Below, in pieces: positions 18,065 to 28,070 of a stretch of 40,429 nt of DNA. Under the pieces are notes generated by a model. The model did no database searches. It saw nothing but the letters and a program-made list of their open reading frames with translations, and was not told where the DNA came from. Both the position numbers and the translations under genes were made by a program. The DNA comes from a bacterium (GTDB lineage Bacteria; Sysuimicrobiota; Sysuimicrobiia; Sysuimicrobiales; Humicultoraceae): the NCBI GenBank assembly GCA_031082185.1, contig JAVHLI010000017.1:1-40429 (forward strand), in the 5' to 3' direction. Within the stretch, counting starts at the first letter, position 1; the number at the start of each line of letters is the position of its first letter.

Positions 18065-18889
18065 TCACGCGCGCAGGGTCGCGATGATGCGCCGGGTCAA
18101 CCGAACGAACCTGGGCTCGAGATCGCGCGCCACGGCGAGTACCTCCTCGTGCGAGACCTGGCCAACGACCTCGCCGGTGGCCATGTCGGTGATCGCGGTC
18201 AGCCCCAGCACGCGCATCCCGGCATGCCGCGCCACGATCACCTCGTGCACCGTGGACATCCCCACGGCATCCGCCCCCCAACGGGTCAGCATCCTCAGCT
18301 CCGCCGGGGTCTCATAGGACGGTCCGGTGACGCCGACGTATATCCCCTTGCGCAGCGGTATGCCGAGATCGAGGGCCGCGGCCTCGGCCACCGCGATGAG
18401 CTCCTTGTCGTACGCGGCGGACATGTCGGGAAACCGCGGGCCCAACTCGGCATCGTTGGGTCCGATCAGCGGGTTGGCGCCCATGAAGTTGATGTGGTCG
18501 GAGATCACCATCAGGTCCCCGGTGTGCCACTGCCGGTTGAGCCCGCCGGCGGCGTTGCTCACCACCAGGATCCGGGCGCCCAGCGCGCGCAGCACGCGCA
18601 CCGGGAAGGCCGCCTCGGCCATCGTGAGGCCTTCGTAGAAGTGCGCCCGGCCCTGCATAACCGCAACCGAGCGGCCCTCCAGGGTACCCACGACCAGCCG
18701 CCCGGCGTGCCCTTCGACGCCGGGGCTAGGGAAGTGCGGGATCTCGCCGTAGGCGAGGATGGCGTCGGCGGAGACTTCATCTGCCAACGCCCCTAATCCC
18801 GACCCAAGGATCACTGCCACCTCCGGTGCCCTTGCCGCATGGCGCTGCACCGCCTGCGCCGCCTCTCTCGCGCGCGCCGCCCAGTTCAT
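18065..18889 (-). CDS. punA: Purine-nucleoside phosphorylase (trimeric type) with Asp at the base-selecting position
   Basis: A 274-residue enzyme that splits purine nucleosides to base and ribose-1-phosphate. Phosphate-site motifs are [12 protein letters not shown] (28-38) and [31 protein letters not shown] (Glu193) and [18 protein letters not shown] are also trimeric-PNP signatures. The residue that reads the purine 6-substituent is Asn in most family members (Asn243 in human PNP); here the motif is TAITDMATG, with Asp235. ATG 18889 overlaps the deoB stop (ATGA, 18886-18889) and has a GAGGGA site. The upstream extension to 19132 overlaps deoB and is rejected. Confidence 0.93.
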   Translation of the reverse strand: MNWAARAREAAQAVQRHAARAPEVAVILGSGLGALADEVSADAILAYGEIPHFPSPGVEGHAGRLVVGTLEGRSVAVMQGRAHFYEGLTMAEAAFPVRVLRALGARILVVSNAAGGLNRQWHTGDLMVISDHINFMGANPLIGPNDAELGPRFPDMSAAYDKELIAVAEAAALDLGIPLRKGIYVGVTGPSYETPAELRMLTRWGADAVGMSTVHEVIVARHAGMRVLGLTAITDMATGEVVGQVSHEEVLAVARDLEPRFVRLTRRIIATLRA

Positions 18890-20061
18890 CCGTGTCCCTC
18901 CTCCAATGCCGTCCAGAAGCTCTTCCCCGGCCCACTCCAGGGTACTGCAAAGGCCTCGGCCACGGTGGCGGCCAGATCGGCGAAGCTCTCCCGCACCCCC
19001 AGCCGGCGGCCAGGGGGTAAGCCGGGCCGCCACGCCAGCAGCGGGACCTGCTCGCGCGAATGATCGGTGCTCGGCGTGGTCGGGTCGTTGCCGTGGTCGG
19101 CGGTGATCACCACCAGGTCGCCGCTCGCGCAAACCCCCAGGATCTCGGGCAGGCGCGCATCAACGGCTTCGAGGTGCCGCGCAAAACCCTCGGCGTTGTT
19201 CCGATGGCCGTAGACGGTGTCCAGTTCCACCAGGTTCGTGAACACCAGCCCGTGCTCCATATCCCTGACCGAAGCGACGGTCTGGGTGATGCCGTCGGCG
19301 TCGTCGTGCGTGTGCACGGAGCGTGCCAGGCCGCGGCCGGCGAACAGGTCCTCGATCTTCCCGACGCCCACCACCGGAATGCCCCGGTCGGCCAGCGCGT
19401 CGAGCACCGTCGGACCCACCGGCGGCAGTGAAAAATCACGGCGGCGGTCGGTGCGCACGAACGCGCCCGGCTCACCCACAAACGGCCGCGCTATTACCCG
19501 GCTGACGGCATGCTTGCCCGCCAGCAGCCCGCGGGCGATCCGGCACCACTCGTAGAGCTGCTCGACCGGCACGACCGCTTCGTGAGCCGCGATCTGGAAC
19601 ACGCTGTCGGCCGATGTGTACACGATCGGCGCCCCGCTGCGCAGGTGCTGTGGCCCCAGGGTCTCGATGATCTCGGTACCCGAAGCCGCCACGTTGCCCA
19701 GCGTCCCCCGACCGATCTGCCGCTCAAATGCCCGTATCAGGTCCGCGGGAAATCCCTCCGGATAGGTGGGAAAAGGCCTCCGGACCACCAGCCCGGCCAG
19801 CTCCCAGTGCCCAGTGGTCGAGTCCTTGCCCGGGGAGCACGGACGCAGAACACCCACGGCCGCCTCGTGGTCGCCAACAGGGGTCACGCCTGGGATCGCG
19901 TCCAGCACTCCCAGCCCCAGGCGCTCCAGCAAGGGCAGGCGCAACCCGCCGACCGCCCGCGCCGTGTTGACCAGCGTGTTGCTGCCCTCGTCGCCATAGG
20001 CGGCCGCGTCGGGCAGGGCGCCGATCCCGCACCCATCGAGCACAAGGACGACAGCCCTCAT
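18886..20061 (-). CDS. deoB: Phosphopentomutase
   Basis: A 391-residue metalloenzyme of the alkaline-phosphatase superfamily that interconverts (deoxy)ribose-1- and 5-phosphate. Metal and phosphate sites are visible in [15 protein letters not shown] (N-terminal Asp), [11 protein letters not shown] (the Thr that is phosphorylated), [13 protein letters not shown] and [19 protein letters not shown]. The start at ATG 20061 overlaps the xerD stop by 4 bases (ATGA); residues of the longer frame upstream are xerD read out of frame. It hands the sugar phosphates made by punA and pdp on to the pentose pathway. Confidence 0.96.
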   Translation of the reverse strand: MRAVVLVLDGCGIGALPDAAAYGDEGSNTLVNTARAVGGLRLPLLERLGLGVLDAIPGVTPVGDHEAAVGVLRPCSPGKDSTTGHWELAGLVVRRPFPTYPEGFPADLIRAFERQIGRGTLGNVAASGTEIIETLGPQHLRSGAPIVYTSADSVFQIAAHEAVVPVEQLYEWCRIARGLLAGKHAVSRVIARPFVGEPGAFVRTDRRRDFSLPPVGPTVLDALADRGIPVVGVGKIEDLFAGRGLARSVHTHDDADGITQTVASVRDMEHGLVFTNLVELDTVYGHRNNAEGFARHLEAVDARLPEILGVCASGDLVVITADHGNDPTTPSTDHSREQVPLLAWRPGLPPGRRLGVRESFADLAATVAEAFAVPWSGPGKSFWTALEEGHG

Positions 20062-21002
20062 GGCGCGGCGCGCCCGATCGTCATCTGGTCGCGTGGATGG
20101 GCACGGCGGTAAACTTCGCGCAGCCGCGAGCGGGTCAGGTGCGTGTAGATCTGGGTCGTGACGATGCTGGCGTGGCCCAGCATCTCCTGCACCGCGCGCA
20201 GGTCCGCGCCGCCGTCGAGCAGGTGCGTGGCGAACGAGTGGCGCAGGGTGTGCGGGCTCAACGGCTTCCGGATTCCGGCCCGCGCGGCATAGCCCTTCAA
20301 CACCGCCCAAACGCTCTGCCGCGTCAGCCGGCCGCCCCGCCTGTTTAGGAACAGGGCCGTCCCGGCGCGGCGTCCGGCAAGCGCGGGACGCGCCAGGACC
20401 AGGTAGTTCCTCGTCGCGTTGACCGCCTGCGATCCTATGGGCACGATGCGCTCCTTGGATCCCTTGCCCACGCACCGGACGTACTCCATGGACAGGTGTA
20501 CGTCGCCCGCGTCCAGGGCCACGAGTTCACCGACCCGCAGCCCGGCCGCGTAGAGAATCTCCAGAATGGCCCGGTCGCGCAGCGACGCCGGGTCCTCTCC
20601 GCGCGGCTGGCTCAGGATCCTCTCAACCTCGTCCACGGTCAGGACGGCGGGCAGCCGGTGCGCGCGCCTGGCCGGCGACAGATCGAGCGCGGGGTCGTCC
20701 GCGATCTGCCCTTCCCTCAACAGGAAGGCTGTCCAGCCACGAATGGCCGCCAGGCGACGCGCCACAGTGCTGGGCGCGAGGCCCCGCCGGCGCAGGGAGA
20801 GCAGATACAGGGTGAGCGTCGAGCGACGCACGGCGGTGGGCTCGGTCACGCCGCGCCGCGCAGCGAAGGCCGAGAAATCCGCCAGGTCCCGAGCATAGGC
20901 CTCGACCGTGTTCCGGGCCAGGCCGCGCTCGGCCAGCGCGTAGTTCAGATAGGCCTCGCCGGCCGCTTCCATGGCCGGCGGCCGGCCCTCATCCCCGCTC
21001 AT
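20058..21002 (-). CDS. xerD: Site-specific tyrosine recombinase XerD
   Basis: A 314-residue chromosome-dimer resolvase. The N-terminal SAM-like core-binding domain is followed by the catalytic domain with all key residues: Arg in [13 protein letters not shown], Lys in [25 protein letters not shown] (His and Arg), [13 protein letters not shown] (His) and the Tyr nucleophile in that last segment. The length is normal for XerC/D. ATG 21002 overlaps the pyrG stop by 4 bases; a Met ten codons later is an alternative. The xerD-deoB-punA order is also found in Bacillus (ripX-drm-pupG), which favours XerD over a phage integrase. Confidence 0.94.
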   Translation of the reverse strand: MSGDEGRPPAMEAAGEAYLNYALAERGLARNTVEAYARDLADFSAFAARRGVTEPTAVRRSTLTLYLLSLRRRGLAPSTVARRLAAIRGWTAFLLREGQIADDPALDLSPARRAHRLPAVLTVDEVERILSQPRGEDPASLRDRAILEILYAAGLRVGELVALDAGDVHLSMEYVRCVGKGSKERIVPIGSQAVNATRNYLVLARPALAGRRAGTALFLNRRGGRLTRQSVWAVLKGYAARAGIRKPLSPHTLRHSFATHLLDGGADLRAVQEMLGHASIVTTQIYTHLTRSRLREVYRRAHPRDQMTIGRAAP

Positions 21003-22624
21003 TCCTCACCGGCGGCGCTCCGTTCCAGCGCGGCGCGCACGAACGCGCCGTAGAGCGGATGCGGGCGGTTGGGCCGGGACCGGTACTCGGCGTGGAACTG
21101 CGTCCCCACGAACCAGGGGTGATCGGGCAACTCGATTATCTCCACCAGGTCCTGTTCCGGGAAGATGCCTGTAACCCGCATCCCGCGCTCTTCCAGGATC
21201 TGCCTGTACGCATTGTTCACCTCGTACCTGTGGCGGTGACGCTCCCCCACCTCTGATACGCCGCCGTATGCCTCGAAGGCGCGGGATCCAGGCGTGATGC
21301 GGCAGGGATACCGCCCCAGCCGCATCGTGCCGCCCTTATCGGCGATTCCTCGTTGCTCGGCCAGCAGGGAGATAACCGGGTGAGGCGTCTGCGGATCAAC
21401 CTCGGTGGTGTTGGCTCCTTCCAGCCCGCAGACGTGCCGGGCAAACTCGACCACGGCCCACTGGAGACCGAAGCAGATGCCCAGGAACGGGACCCCCTCC
21501 TCGCGCGCGTACCGGATGGCCCGCACCTTGCCCTCAACCCCCCTTGCCCCGAAGCCGGGACACACCAGCAGCCCGTGCAGGGGGGCGAGTTGGGCGGCCA
21601 GGTCGGCATCTCCCCAGCCCTCGATCTGCTCGGAGTCCAGCTTCGTTATCTCCACGCCGCAGTCGTTGGCCACCCCGCCGTGCCGCAGCGCCTCGACGAT
21701 GCTGACATAGGAGTCCTCGACCCCCATGTACTTGCCCACGAGACCGATGCGCACGTTGCGCTGCGGATGCAGCACCCGGCCGACGATCGCGCGCCACTCC
21801 GCCAGATCGGGCTCGGGCAGGTCGAGCTCCAGCCGCCGGAGGATGATCCGGCCCAACCCTTCCTCCTCCAGGATCAGAGGCACCTCGTAGATGCTGCGCG
21901 CGTCGATTGCCTGGATGACCGCTTCGGGTTCGACATCGCAGAACAGCGCGATCTTCTCCTTGAGTGCCCGGCTCAGCGGCCGCTCCGTCCGGCAGACGAT
22001 GACGTCGGGCTGGATGCCGATGCTGCGCAGCTCCTTCACGCTGTGCTGGGTCGGCTTGGTCTTCAACTCGCCGGCGGCGCGCAGGTACGGCACCAGCGAA
22101 ACGTGTATGTACATCACGTTCTGCTCGCCCGCGGTACGGCGGAACTGCCGGATCGCCTCCAGGAACGGCAGGCTCTCTATGTCGCCGACGGTCCCGCCCA
22201 CCTCGGTGATGAGAATATCGGCCCCGGTGGCGGCGGTCAGCGAGCGGATCTCGTCCTTTATCTCGTTGGTCACGTGCGGGATCACCTGGACCGTGCCTCC
22301 CAGGTATTCCCCGCGGCGCTCGCGCGCGATGACCGCGTTGTAGATCTTCCCTGTGGTCGTGTTGTTGGCGCGGCCCAGGTTCTCGTCTATGAAGCGTTCG
22401 TAGTGACCCAAGTCCATGTCGGTTTCGGCGCCGTCGTCGGTCACGAACACCTCACCGTGCTGGTGTGGGTTCATGGTGCCGGCGTCCACGTTGACGTACG
22501 GGTCGAACTTGAGCATCGTCACCCGCAGCCCGCGGCTCTTCAGCAGCCGCCCGATCGAGGCCGCGGTTATTCCCTTGCCCAGCGCGGAGGCTACGCCTCC
22601 GGTAACGAAGATGTACTTAGTCAC
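20999..22624 (-). CDS. pyrG: CTP synthase
   Basis: A 541-residue enzyme that aminates UTP to CTP with ATP and glutamine. The synthetase domain opens [16 protein letters not shown], with [15 protein letters not shown] and [11 protein letters not shown]; the class I glutamine amidotransferase domain has [11 protein letters not shown], the Cys nucleophile in FLGICFGLQ, and the His-Glu pair near the end ([12 protein letters not shown]). The start is GTG 22624, preceded by GGAGGAAGG. The recN stop lies 11 bases upstream and xerD overlaps the end. Confidence 0.97.
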   Translation of the reverse strand: MTKYIFVTGGVASALGKGITAASIGRLLKSRGLRVTMLKFDPYVNVDAGTMNPHQHGEVFVTDDGAETDMDLGHYERFIDENLGRANNTTTGKIYNAVIARERRGEYLGGTVQVIPHVTNEIKDEIRSLTAATGADILITEVGGTVGDIESLPFLEAIRQFRRTAGEQNVMYIHVSLVPYLRAAGELKTKPTQHSVKELRSIGIQPDVIVCRTERPLSRALKEKIALFCDVEPEAVIQAIDARSIYEVPLILEEEGLGRIILRRLELDLPEPDLAEWRAIVGRVLHPQRNVRIGLVGKYMGVEDSYVSIVEALRHGGVANDCGVEITKLDSEQIEGWGDADLAAQLAPLHGLLVCPGFGARGVEGKVRAIRYAREEGVPFLGICFGLQWAVVEFARHVCGLEGANTTEVDPQTPHPVISLLAEQRGIADKGGTMRLGRYPCRITPGSRAFEAYGGVSEVGERHRHRYEVNNAYRQILEERGMRVTGIFPEQDLVEIIELPDHPWFVGTQFHAEYRSRPNRPHPLYGAFVRAALERSAAGEE

Positions 22625-22635
22625 GACCTTCCTCC

Positions 22636-24375
22636 TCAGGCCCTTCTTGGCGTCGCGCCTGCCGCGCGCTTGCGCCGCGCCTGCGCCAGCAGTTCGGTGG
22701 CGTACTCGCGGGCGATCGGCGTCGGCATGCGGCCCGACAGCATCCTGGCGGTTTCCTCGACGCGATCCTTGCCGGCCAGCGCCTGGACCTTCACGATCGT
22801 GCGGCCGCGGATCACCTCTTTCGTGACCCAGTAGTGCTGCTCACCCAAACTGGCGATCTCGGCCAGGTGCGTGATGCACAGCACCTGGCGGGTCCGCGCC
22901 GCGGCCATGAGCACCTGCCCAACCGCGCCGGCTGTCCGTGCGCCGATCCCGGTCTCAACTTCATCGAACACCACGACCGGCACGTCGCCCGACGCGGCCA
23001 GCACGTGCCGCAGCGCCAGCATCACCCGCGAAAGTTCCCCGCCCGAGGCGACCTTCGACAGCGGCCGCGCCTCCTCACCCGGGTTCGCGGCCAGCAGGAG
23101 CTCCACCCTGTCGATCCCCGAGGGCCCCACGGCCACGCGATCCTCACCGATGGGCAGCCCGTTGGGATCGGACTCGCGGCCGAGGCCCACCGTCAGTCTG
23201 GCGCGCTTCAGGTCCAGCATGCCGAGCTCGCGCGCCACGCTCGCCTCGAGCCGGCCCGCGGCCTCGCTGCGCATCCGGGAGAGACGGGTGCAGCGCTCAA
23301 CCAGCTCGCGCTCCAGCGTCTCCAGTTCCGGGCCGATTTCCGGCACGCGGGCATTGCTGGCATCGAGCTTCGCCAGCTCAGCGGAGGCCTGCTCGCGCAC
23401 CGCCAGGATCTCTCGCAGCGTTCCCCCATACTTCCGCCGGAGGGTCTGGAGCAGGGCGAGGCGGCCCTCGACGGCCTCCAGCTCCTCGGGCCGGTCCTCG
23501 ATCCGGATGCGGTAGTCGGTCAGCGCGCGCGCCACGTCGGCAAGCTCGCTGGCCAGCGACTCAATTCGCTCGGCGAGCGGTCCGAGTGTCGGATCGATCG
23601 CCACCACGTCCCGCAGCGCCGCACGGGCCTGTCCGAGACGGTCCACGGCGGCGCCCTCCTCGGCTTCATACAGCGCCGCGTGTGCGCCGGCCGCGGCCTG
23701 TGCCAGCCGTTCCGCGTTCGCCAGCCGCGCGCGGCGGACCGCCAGCGCCTCCTCCTCCCCGGGCTGCACCCGTGCGGCGTCGATCTCCTGCTCCTGATGC
23801 CGCAGCAGGTCGATCCGCCGCAGGCGCTCGCGCTCGCTGGCGACCAGTTCCTCCTGCTCTGCGCGCAGAGCCCTCCGCCGGGCGACCCGGGTAGCGATCT
23901 CCGCCCGCAGCGAGACCAGCGTCGCGCCGCCGAATGCGTCCAGCACGTCGAGATGGGTCTGCGGCCGCAGCAGCCGCTGGCTCTCGTGCTGTCCCATCAC
24001 CTCGATCAGCATGTCGCCGAGATCCCTCAGCATGCTGATGGTGGATGGCCGGCCGTTGATCCACCCCCTGGACCGGCCGTCCGAGGCGATCTCGCGCGTC
24101 ACGACCAGCTCATCGTCCGTCATGCCCTGTTCGGTCAAATACTTACGCACCGCCGAATCCTGGTCAACGGCGAAGCGGGCATCGACCTTCGCCGCACTCG
24201 CGCCGGTGCGGACCAGATCGCCGCCCACACGCGCGCCCAGCGCAGCGGTCAGCGCGTCCACGATGATGGACTTGCCGGCGCCCGTCTCCCCGGTCAGGAC
24301 GTTCAGACCAGGACCGAACTCGATGGCCGCGGACTCGATCACGGCGAACTCCTGGATCCGCAGCTCCAGCAGCAC
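22636..24375 (-). CDS. recN: DNA repair ATPase RecN
   Basis: A 579-residue SMC-like protein in double-strand break repair. The N-terminal half-ATPase opens [19 protein letters not shown] and has Walker [17 protein letters not shown]; Walker B and signature motifs at the other end are [16 protein letters not shown] and [12 protein letters not shown], separated by a long Arg/Ala/Glu-rich coiled coil. GTG 24375 shares one base with the nadK stop (TAGTG) and follows GGGGAGAG, so I prefer it to the five-codon-longer frame. It follows tlyA and nadK as in many Clostridia, without argR. Confidence 0.96.
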   Translation of the reverse strand: MLLELRIQEFAVIESAAIEFGPGLNVLTGETGAGKSIIVDALTAALGARVGGDLVRTGASAAKVDARFAVDQDSAVRKYLTEQGMTDDELVVTREIASDGRSRGWINGRPSTISMLRDLGDMLIEVMGQHESQRLLRPQTHLDVLDAFGGATLVSLRAEIATRVARRRALRAEQEELVASERERLRRIDLLRHQEQEIDAARVQPGEEEALAVRRARLANAERLAQAAAGAHAALYEAEEGAAVDRLGQARAALRDVVAIDPTLGPLAERIESLASELADVARALTDYRIRIEDRPEELEAVEGRLALLQTLRRKYGGTLREILAVREQASAELAKLDASNARVPEIGPELETLERELVERCTRLSRMRSEAAGRLEASVARELGMLDLKRARLTVGLGRESDPNGLPIGEDRVAVGPSGIDRVELLLAANPGEEARPLSKVASGGELSRVMLALRHVLAASGDVPVVVFDEVETGIGARTAGAVGQVLMAAARTRQVLCITHLAEIASLGEQHYWVTKEVIRGRTIVKVQALAGKDRVEETARMLSGRMPTPIAREYATELLAQARRKRAAGATPRRA

Positions 24376-25241
24376 TAGCGCTCTCCCCACCCCAGCTTCG
24401 TCCGCAGTACGCCGTAGAAGCTCCGGGTGCCCAGCCGTACGAGCCGGGTCCGCAGGGCCGCGCGCCGGATCACAACCCGCTCCCCCACAGACAGCGGGTG
24501 GCTCTCCTGACCGTCCACGTTCAGCCGCACGTCTTCGGTAACACCCGCGGCGGTCTCGACGGCAATGGTGGCATCACCCGAGACCACCACCGGGCGTGCG
24601 GTGAAGGTGTGGGGACAGATCGGCGTTATCACGATCACGTCCACCTGGGGATGGACGATGGGCCCGCCCGCCGACAGCGAGTAGGCCGTGGAACCTGTCG
24701 GCGTGGCCACGATGACCCCGTCGGCCGGATAGGTCGAGAGGTGCTCGCCGTTCACCCATGTGGTTACGCGCACCAAGCGGGTGAGACCGGCTTTTGAGAC
24801 CACCATGTCGTTTAGCGCGAGAGCGCGCTCGCGCACGCCGGCCTCGCCCACGATCTCCGCCTCCAGCATCGTGCGCTCATCAATCGCAAAGCGGGCCGAG
24901 GTAATCTCCTCCACGGCTTCCGGCAGCTCATCCAAAGGCAGCTCCGCCAGGAAGCCAAATCCGCCCGTGTTCACAGCCAACATGGGCACACGGCCCCCGA
25001 CCAGGCGCGCCGAGGAGAGGATCGTACCGTCCCCGCCCAGGACGATGAGCAGATCGCTATCCTCAACCAGGGCCGGGTCCGCTGCCGCCAGGTCGGGCCA
25101 GCCGGCGCCGGATGCGACTGAAGCGCTCACCTTAACGGCAACGCCCCGGGCGAGCAGACGCTCGACGGCTTCGTGCAGCAAGGCGGCCGCCTGCGGCTGA
25201 CCGCCAAACCGGGCTGGATTGACCAGGATTCCAATCCGCAT
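24375..25241 (-). CDS. nadK: NAD kinase
   Basis: A 288-residue ATP/polyphosphate-NAD kinase that makes NADP. Family motifs are LIVLGGDGTILSSAR (GGDG), LAVNTGGFGFLAEL, the substrate-binding LALNDMVVSKAG and the Gly-rich YPADGVIVATPTGSTAYSLS. The start is ATG 25241, which shares one base with the tlyA stop (TGATG) and follows a GGAGG site; the eight-codon-longer frame starts inside tlyA. Confidence 0.96.
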   Translation of the reverse strand: MRIGILVNPARFGGQPQAAALLHEAVERLLARGVAVKVSASVASGAGWPDLAAADPALVEDSDLLIVLGGDGTILSSARLVGGRVPMLAVNTGGFGFLAELPLDELPEAVEEITSARFAIDERTMLEAEIVGEAGVRERALALNDMVVSKAGLTRLVRVTTWVNGEHLSTYPADGVIVATPTGSTAYSLSAGGPIVHPQVDVIVITPICPHTFTARPVVVSGDATIAVETAAGVTEDVRLNVDGQESHPLSVGERVVIRRAALRTRLVRLGTRSFYGVLRTKLGWGER

Positions 25242-26050
25242 CAGGCCCCTCCCCCTACCGGGCAACGCACCACGCCGAGGATCTCCTGTTCAAGATCATC
25301 GGCGCTGCCTTGGTCCGAGTTGCGGAGTGCCACGAAAAACTCCCGGTTGCCCTGCGGGCCGAGGATCGGGGATGCCACCATGCCTTCCACGGCGAGCCCC
25401 ATCTCACGGGCACCGCTCGTGAACCGTCGTAGAACCGCCTCGTGCACCGCGGGATCGCGCACCACCCCGCCCGGCGCCGCACGCGGCCCGGCCTCAAACT
25501 GCGGCTTCACCAGAACCAGAATCCGCCCGCCGGGCCGCACCAGCCGCGATACCGCCGGCAACACCTTCAGCGCCGAGATGAAAGAACAGTCCACGGTGGC
25601 CAGGTCGGCCGCCTCGGTTAGATCCCCCGGCTCCAGCCGCGCGGCGTGGCGGCCTTCCAGGACGGCCACACGGGCGTCCTGCCTGAGCCGCCAGTGAAGC
25701 TGCCCCCGGCCCACGTCCACGGCATGGACGCGCGCCGCCCCACGCTGCAGGACACAGTCGGTGAACCCGCCGGTGGACGCGCCCACATCCAATACAATCA
25801 GGCCTGAGGGATCGATCCCGAACGCGTCCAGGGCCGCGGCCAGCTTGATGCCCCCGCGGCTCACGTACGCCGGCGTCCGCGACCGGCGCTCCACGCCGGC
25901 ATCCTCTGCCACCCGGGTACCGGGCTTGTCGAACCGCCGCCCCTCCACGAAGATCTCCCCGGCAAGGATTGCGGCTTCGGCCTGGTGCCGGCTGGGCGCG
26001 AGCCCCCGCGAGGTCACCAGCAGATCCAACCGCATCCGCCCCGCACCCAC
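25241..26050 (-). CDS. tlyA: TlyA-family rRNA 2'-O-methyltransferase / hemolysin-like protein
   Basis: A 269-residue protein with an N-terminal S4 RNA-binding domain (RLDLLVTSRGLAPSRHQA, about 1-60) and an FtsJ-type Rossmann methyltransferase domain: YVSRGGIKL, the SAM site VLDVGASTGGFTDC, VDCSFISAL and VLVKPQFEAG, where the last Lys belongs to the K-D-K-E set. In mycobacteria TlyA methylates 16S and 23S rRNA; the function in other phyla is less certain. GTG 26050 follows a GGGAGGG site just after the ispA stop (26052). Confidence 0.9.
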   Translation of the reverse strand: MGAGRMRLDLLVTSRGLAPSRHQAEAAILAGEIFVEGRRFDKPGTRVAEDAGVERRSRTPAYVSRGGIKLAAALDAFGIDPSGLIVLDVGASTGGFTDCVLQRGAARVHAVDVGRGQLHWRLRQDARVAVLEGRHAARLEPGDLTEAADLATVDCSFISALKVLPAVSRLVRPGGRILVLVKPQFEAGPRAAPGGVVRDPAVHEAVLRRFTSGAREMGLAVEGMVASPILGPQGNREFFVALRNSDQGSADDLEQEILGVVRCPVGGGA

Positions 26051-26051
26051 G

Positions 26052-26972
26052 CTAACCCTCCCGGACCAGCAGCGTGTGCGCCAGGCCGCGCAGCACGTCC
26101 GCCGATTCCCCCCATCCAGCCAGAGCCGCTATCGCCAGACCGGTCTCCTCCTGGGCGACGGCGCTCGACCGCTCGAGGCCAAAGGCAAGAGGAAAAGTGA
26201 GCTTGTCGCCGGTAGCGTCACGGTGGGTATCCTTACCCAGCACCCCGCTGTCGCCCGTCTCGTCCAGGATGTCATCCACGATCTGAAAAGCCAGGCCCAG
26301 GTGCTCGCCGCACGCGGTAAGGTCGGCGAGCTGCAGAGCGGTGGCCCCAGAGAGGATCGCGCCCGAGCGCACGCAGGCGCGTATCAGCGCGGCGGTCTTC
26401 CACCGGTGAATCAGGTACACTCCCTGCCGGCGGTCCGCCGGCCACGCCCCAAACCGCCCCAGGGACGGCCGGCCCTCGGCCAGCAGGTCCAACACCTGCC
26501 CGCCCACCATCCCTTGAGTCCCGATGGCTGCGGCGATCTCCTGTATGGCACGTAACGTTGCCGCGGCTCCGGCGCGCTCGGCCGTTCGTGCGGCCAGCTC
26601 AAAGGCCAGCGCGTGGAGCGCGTCGCCCGCCAGGATGGCAAGCGCCTCGCCAAACGCCACGTGGCAGGTCGGTATCCCGCGGCGCAGGGCTGAGTCGTCC
26701 ATGGAGGGCAGGTCGTCGTGGATGAGTGAGTAGGTGTGTATGAGTTCCACCGCGCAGGCCACGGGCAGGACCGACTCAATGTCCCCGCCCACGGCCTCGG
26801 CGGAGGCCAGTACCAGCAGCGGCCGGATCCGCTTGCCCCCGGCGAATAGACTGTACCGCATCGCCTCGTGCAGGGGGCCGGGAAGAACTCCATCCGGAGG
26901 CATTACGGCCTCCAGCGCGGCCTCGATGCGCGGGCCGCGGGCCGCCAGGTAGGCCGCGGAATCACCCGGCAC
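26052..26972 (-). CDS. ispA: Short-chain (farnesyl) polyprenyl diphosphate synthase
   Basis: A 306-residue head-to-tail prenyltransferase. The first aspartate-rich motif is HDDLPSMDD, with Tyr five residues before it (TYSLIHDD), typical of bacterial type II farnesyl/geranylgeranyl synthases; the second is VDDILDETGD. GGKRIRPLLVL carries the diphosphate-binding Lys/Arg. The start GTG 26972 overlaps the nusB end by 11 bases. The xseA/xseB genes that often precede ispA and the dxs that often follows it are absent here. Product length (C15 or C20) cannot be fixed by sequence alone. Confidence 0.92.
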   Translation of the reverse strand: MPGDSAAYLAARGPRIEAALEAVMPPDGVLPGPLHEAMRYSLFAGGKRIRPLLVLASAEAVGGDIESVLPVACAVELIHTYSLIHDDLPSMDDSALRRGIPTCHVAFGEALAILAGDALHALAFELAARTAERAGAAATLRAIQEIAAAIGTQGMVGGQVLDLLAEGRPSLGRFGAWPADRRQGVYLIHRWKTAALIRACVRSGAILSGATALQLADLTACGEHLGLAFQIVDDILDETGDSGVLGKDTHRDATGDKLTFPLAFGLERSSAVAQEETGLAIAALAGWGESADVLRGLAHTLLVREG

Positions 26973-27366
26973 AAATCCCCTCGCGGACTATCGCACCGAG
27001 CACGCCGTTGACGAACCGCCCGGAGGAGCCGGTGCCGTACCGCTTGGCAAGTTCCACGGCCTCGCTGATGACCACGCCGGGAGGGGTTCCCAGGTGCCTG
27101 ATCTCATAGAGGGCCATCCGGAGGATCACGCGATCCGCGCTGGCCAGCCGGCCGAGCGTCCAGTCCGACAGGTGGCGCTCGATGACCCGGTCGAGTTCCT
27201 CGATGTGAAGGGCGGTGCCGGTGCACAGCGCCTCCACCAGGGGCCACTCGGCCCCGGTGCTGCCGCCGCGCGCGATCGCCAGCGCCTCATCTACCGGCAG
27301 GCGGCCGACGTCGTGCTGAAACAGCACCTGGAGCGCCATCTCGCGGGACCGCCGCCGCATCTTCAT
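26962..27366 (-). CDS. nusB: Transcription antitermination factor NusB
   Basis: A 134-residue all-helical RNA-binding protein of rRNA antitermination. It begins RRRSREMALQVLFQHDVG, the conserved N-terminal box A RNA-contact region, and ends with PPGVVISEAVELAKRYG and RFVNGVLGAIVRE, both hallmark segments. The start is ATG 27366. It is the first gene after a 143-base gap and may have its own promoter (see 27471-27479). Confidence 0.95.
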   Translation of the reverse strand: MKMRRRSREMALQVLFQHDVGRLPVDEALAIARGGSTGAEWPLVEALCTGTALHIEELDRVIERHLSDWTLGRLASADRVILRMALYEIRHLGTPPGVVISEAVELAKRYGTGSSGRFVNGVLGAIVREGICAG

Positions 27367-27470
27367 GAGAAACGACCACCCGCCGGGGGCCGGTGGCCGC
27401 TACCCCGGCCGGGTGACCGGTACGTGGGATGCGACACGGCTTGCGTCCGTGGGTGGTCCGCCACGACAGT

Positions 27471-27479
27471 ATTCTATCA
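27471..27479 (-). promoter_or_regulatory. Extended -10 element upstream of nusB
   Basis: On the minus strand TGATAGAAT (27471-27479) is an extended -10 (TG, one base, TAGAAT) in the gap between efp and nusB. No good -35 lies 17 bases upstream. The hexamer is identical to the -10 predicted for rpmB. The remainder of the 143-base gap shows no further feature I can support. Confidence 0.5.
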
Positions 27480-27509
27480 GCCGCTGGAGCAGAGGGGAAC
27501 CCGCCGGTG

Positions 27510-28070
27510 CTACCTCGCGCGCTCGATGTACTCCCCTGTGCGCGTGTCCACCCGCACGATGTCGCCTATCTCTACGAAAAACGGCACCTGGATCATCGCC
27601 CCGGTCTCCAGGCGCGCCGGCTTAGATCCCCCGGAAGCGGTGTCTCCGCGAAACCCCGGAGCGGTCTCGGCGACCGCGAGGTCAACCGAGTTGGGAAGAT
27701 CCACGGCGATAGGCCGATCCTCGAAATGGACCACGGTCACCACGGTGTTGTCCTTCAAGTAGAGGGTGGCGTCTCCCAGGAGGTCCATCCCCAGGGTCAC
27801 CTGTTCGTAGGACTGCTGGTCCATGAAGACGTACTGCTCCTCCTCGTGATAGAGGAACTGCATCTCCCGTCGATCGAGATACGCGTGGGGCACGCGCTCA
27901 CCGGCGTTGAAGGTGCGCTCGGTTATCGCACCGGTCATGAGGTTTCTGATCTTGGCCCGCACGTACGCGCTGCCGCGGCCGCGCTTGACGTGTTGTGATT
28001 GCACGACCGCGTACAGGTCGCCGTCGAGCGTGACCACCACACCCGGCCGGAAGTCGTTCGTCGAGATCAC
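27510..28070 (-). CDS. efp: Elongation factor P with Arg at the tip
   Basis: A 186-residue factor that relieves ribosome stalling at polyproline. Three beta-barrel domains are evident: the N-terminal KOW-like domain with TNDFRPGVVVTLDGDLYAV, the OB domains with REMQFLYHEEEQYVFMD, and the C-terminal ETAPGFRGDTASGGSKPA and VDTRTGEYIERAR. The conserved tip loop reads KRGRGSAYVRAK: Arg32 replaces the lysine modified in Escherichia coli, and Arg30 the preceding proline. GTG 28070 overlaps the peptidase stop (GTGA). The longer frame to 28166 is rejected. Confidence 0.96.
   Translation of the reverse strand: MISTNDFRPGVVVTLDGDLYAVVQSQHVKRGRGSAYVRAKIRNLMTGAITERTFNAGERVPHAYLDRREMQFLYHEEEQYVFMDQQSYEQVTLGMDLLGDATLYLKDNTVVTVVHFEDRPIAVDLPNSVDLAVAETAPGFRGDTASGGSKPARLETGAMIQVPFFVEIGDIVRVDTRTGEYIERAR

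Noticed and set aside
20058-21002. Phage or integron integrase marking a mobile element
   Set aside because: It overlaps pyrG and deoB, matches XerD in length, and sits in the usual chromosomal xerD-deoB-punA order; there are no attachment repeats or cargo.
22834-24378. A 514-codon plus-strand open frame over recN
   Set aside because: It mirrors recN, which has intact Walker motifs and a good start; the antisense product is His/Arg/Gln-rich noise.
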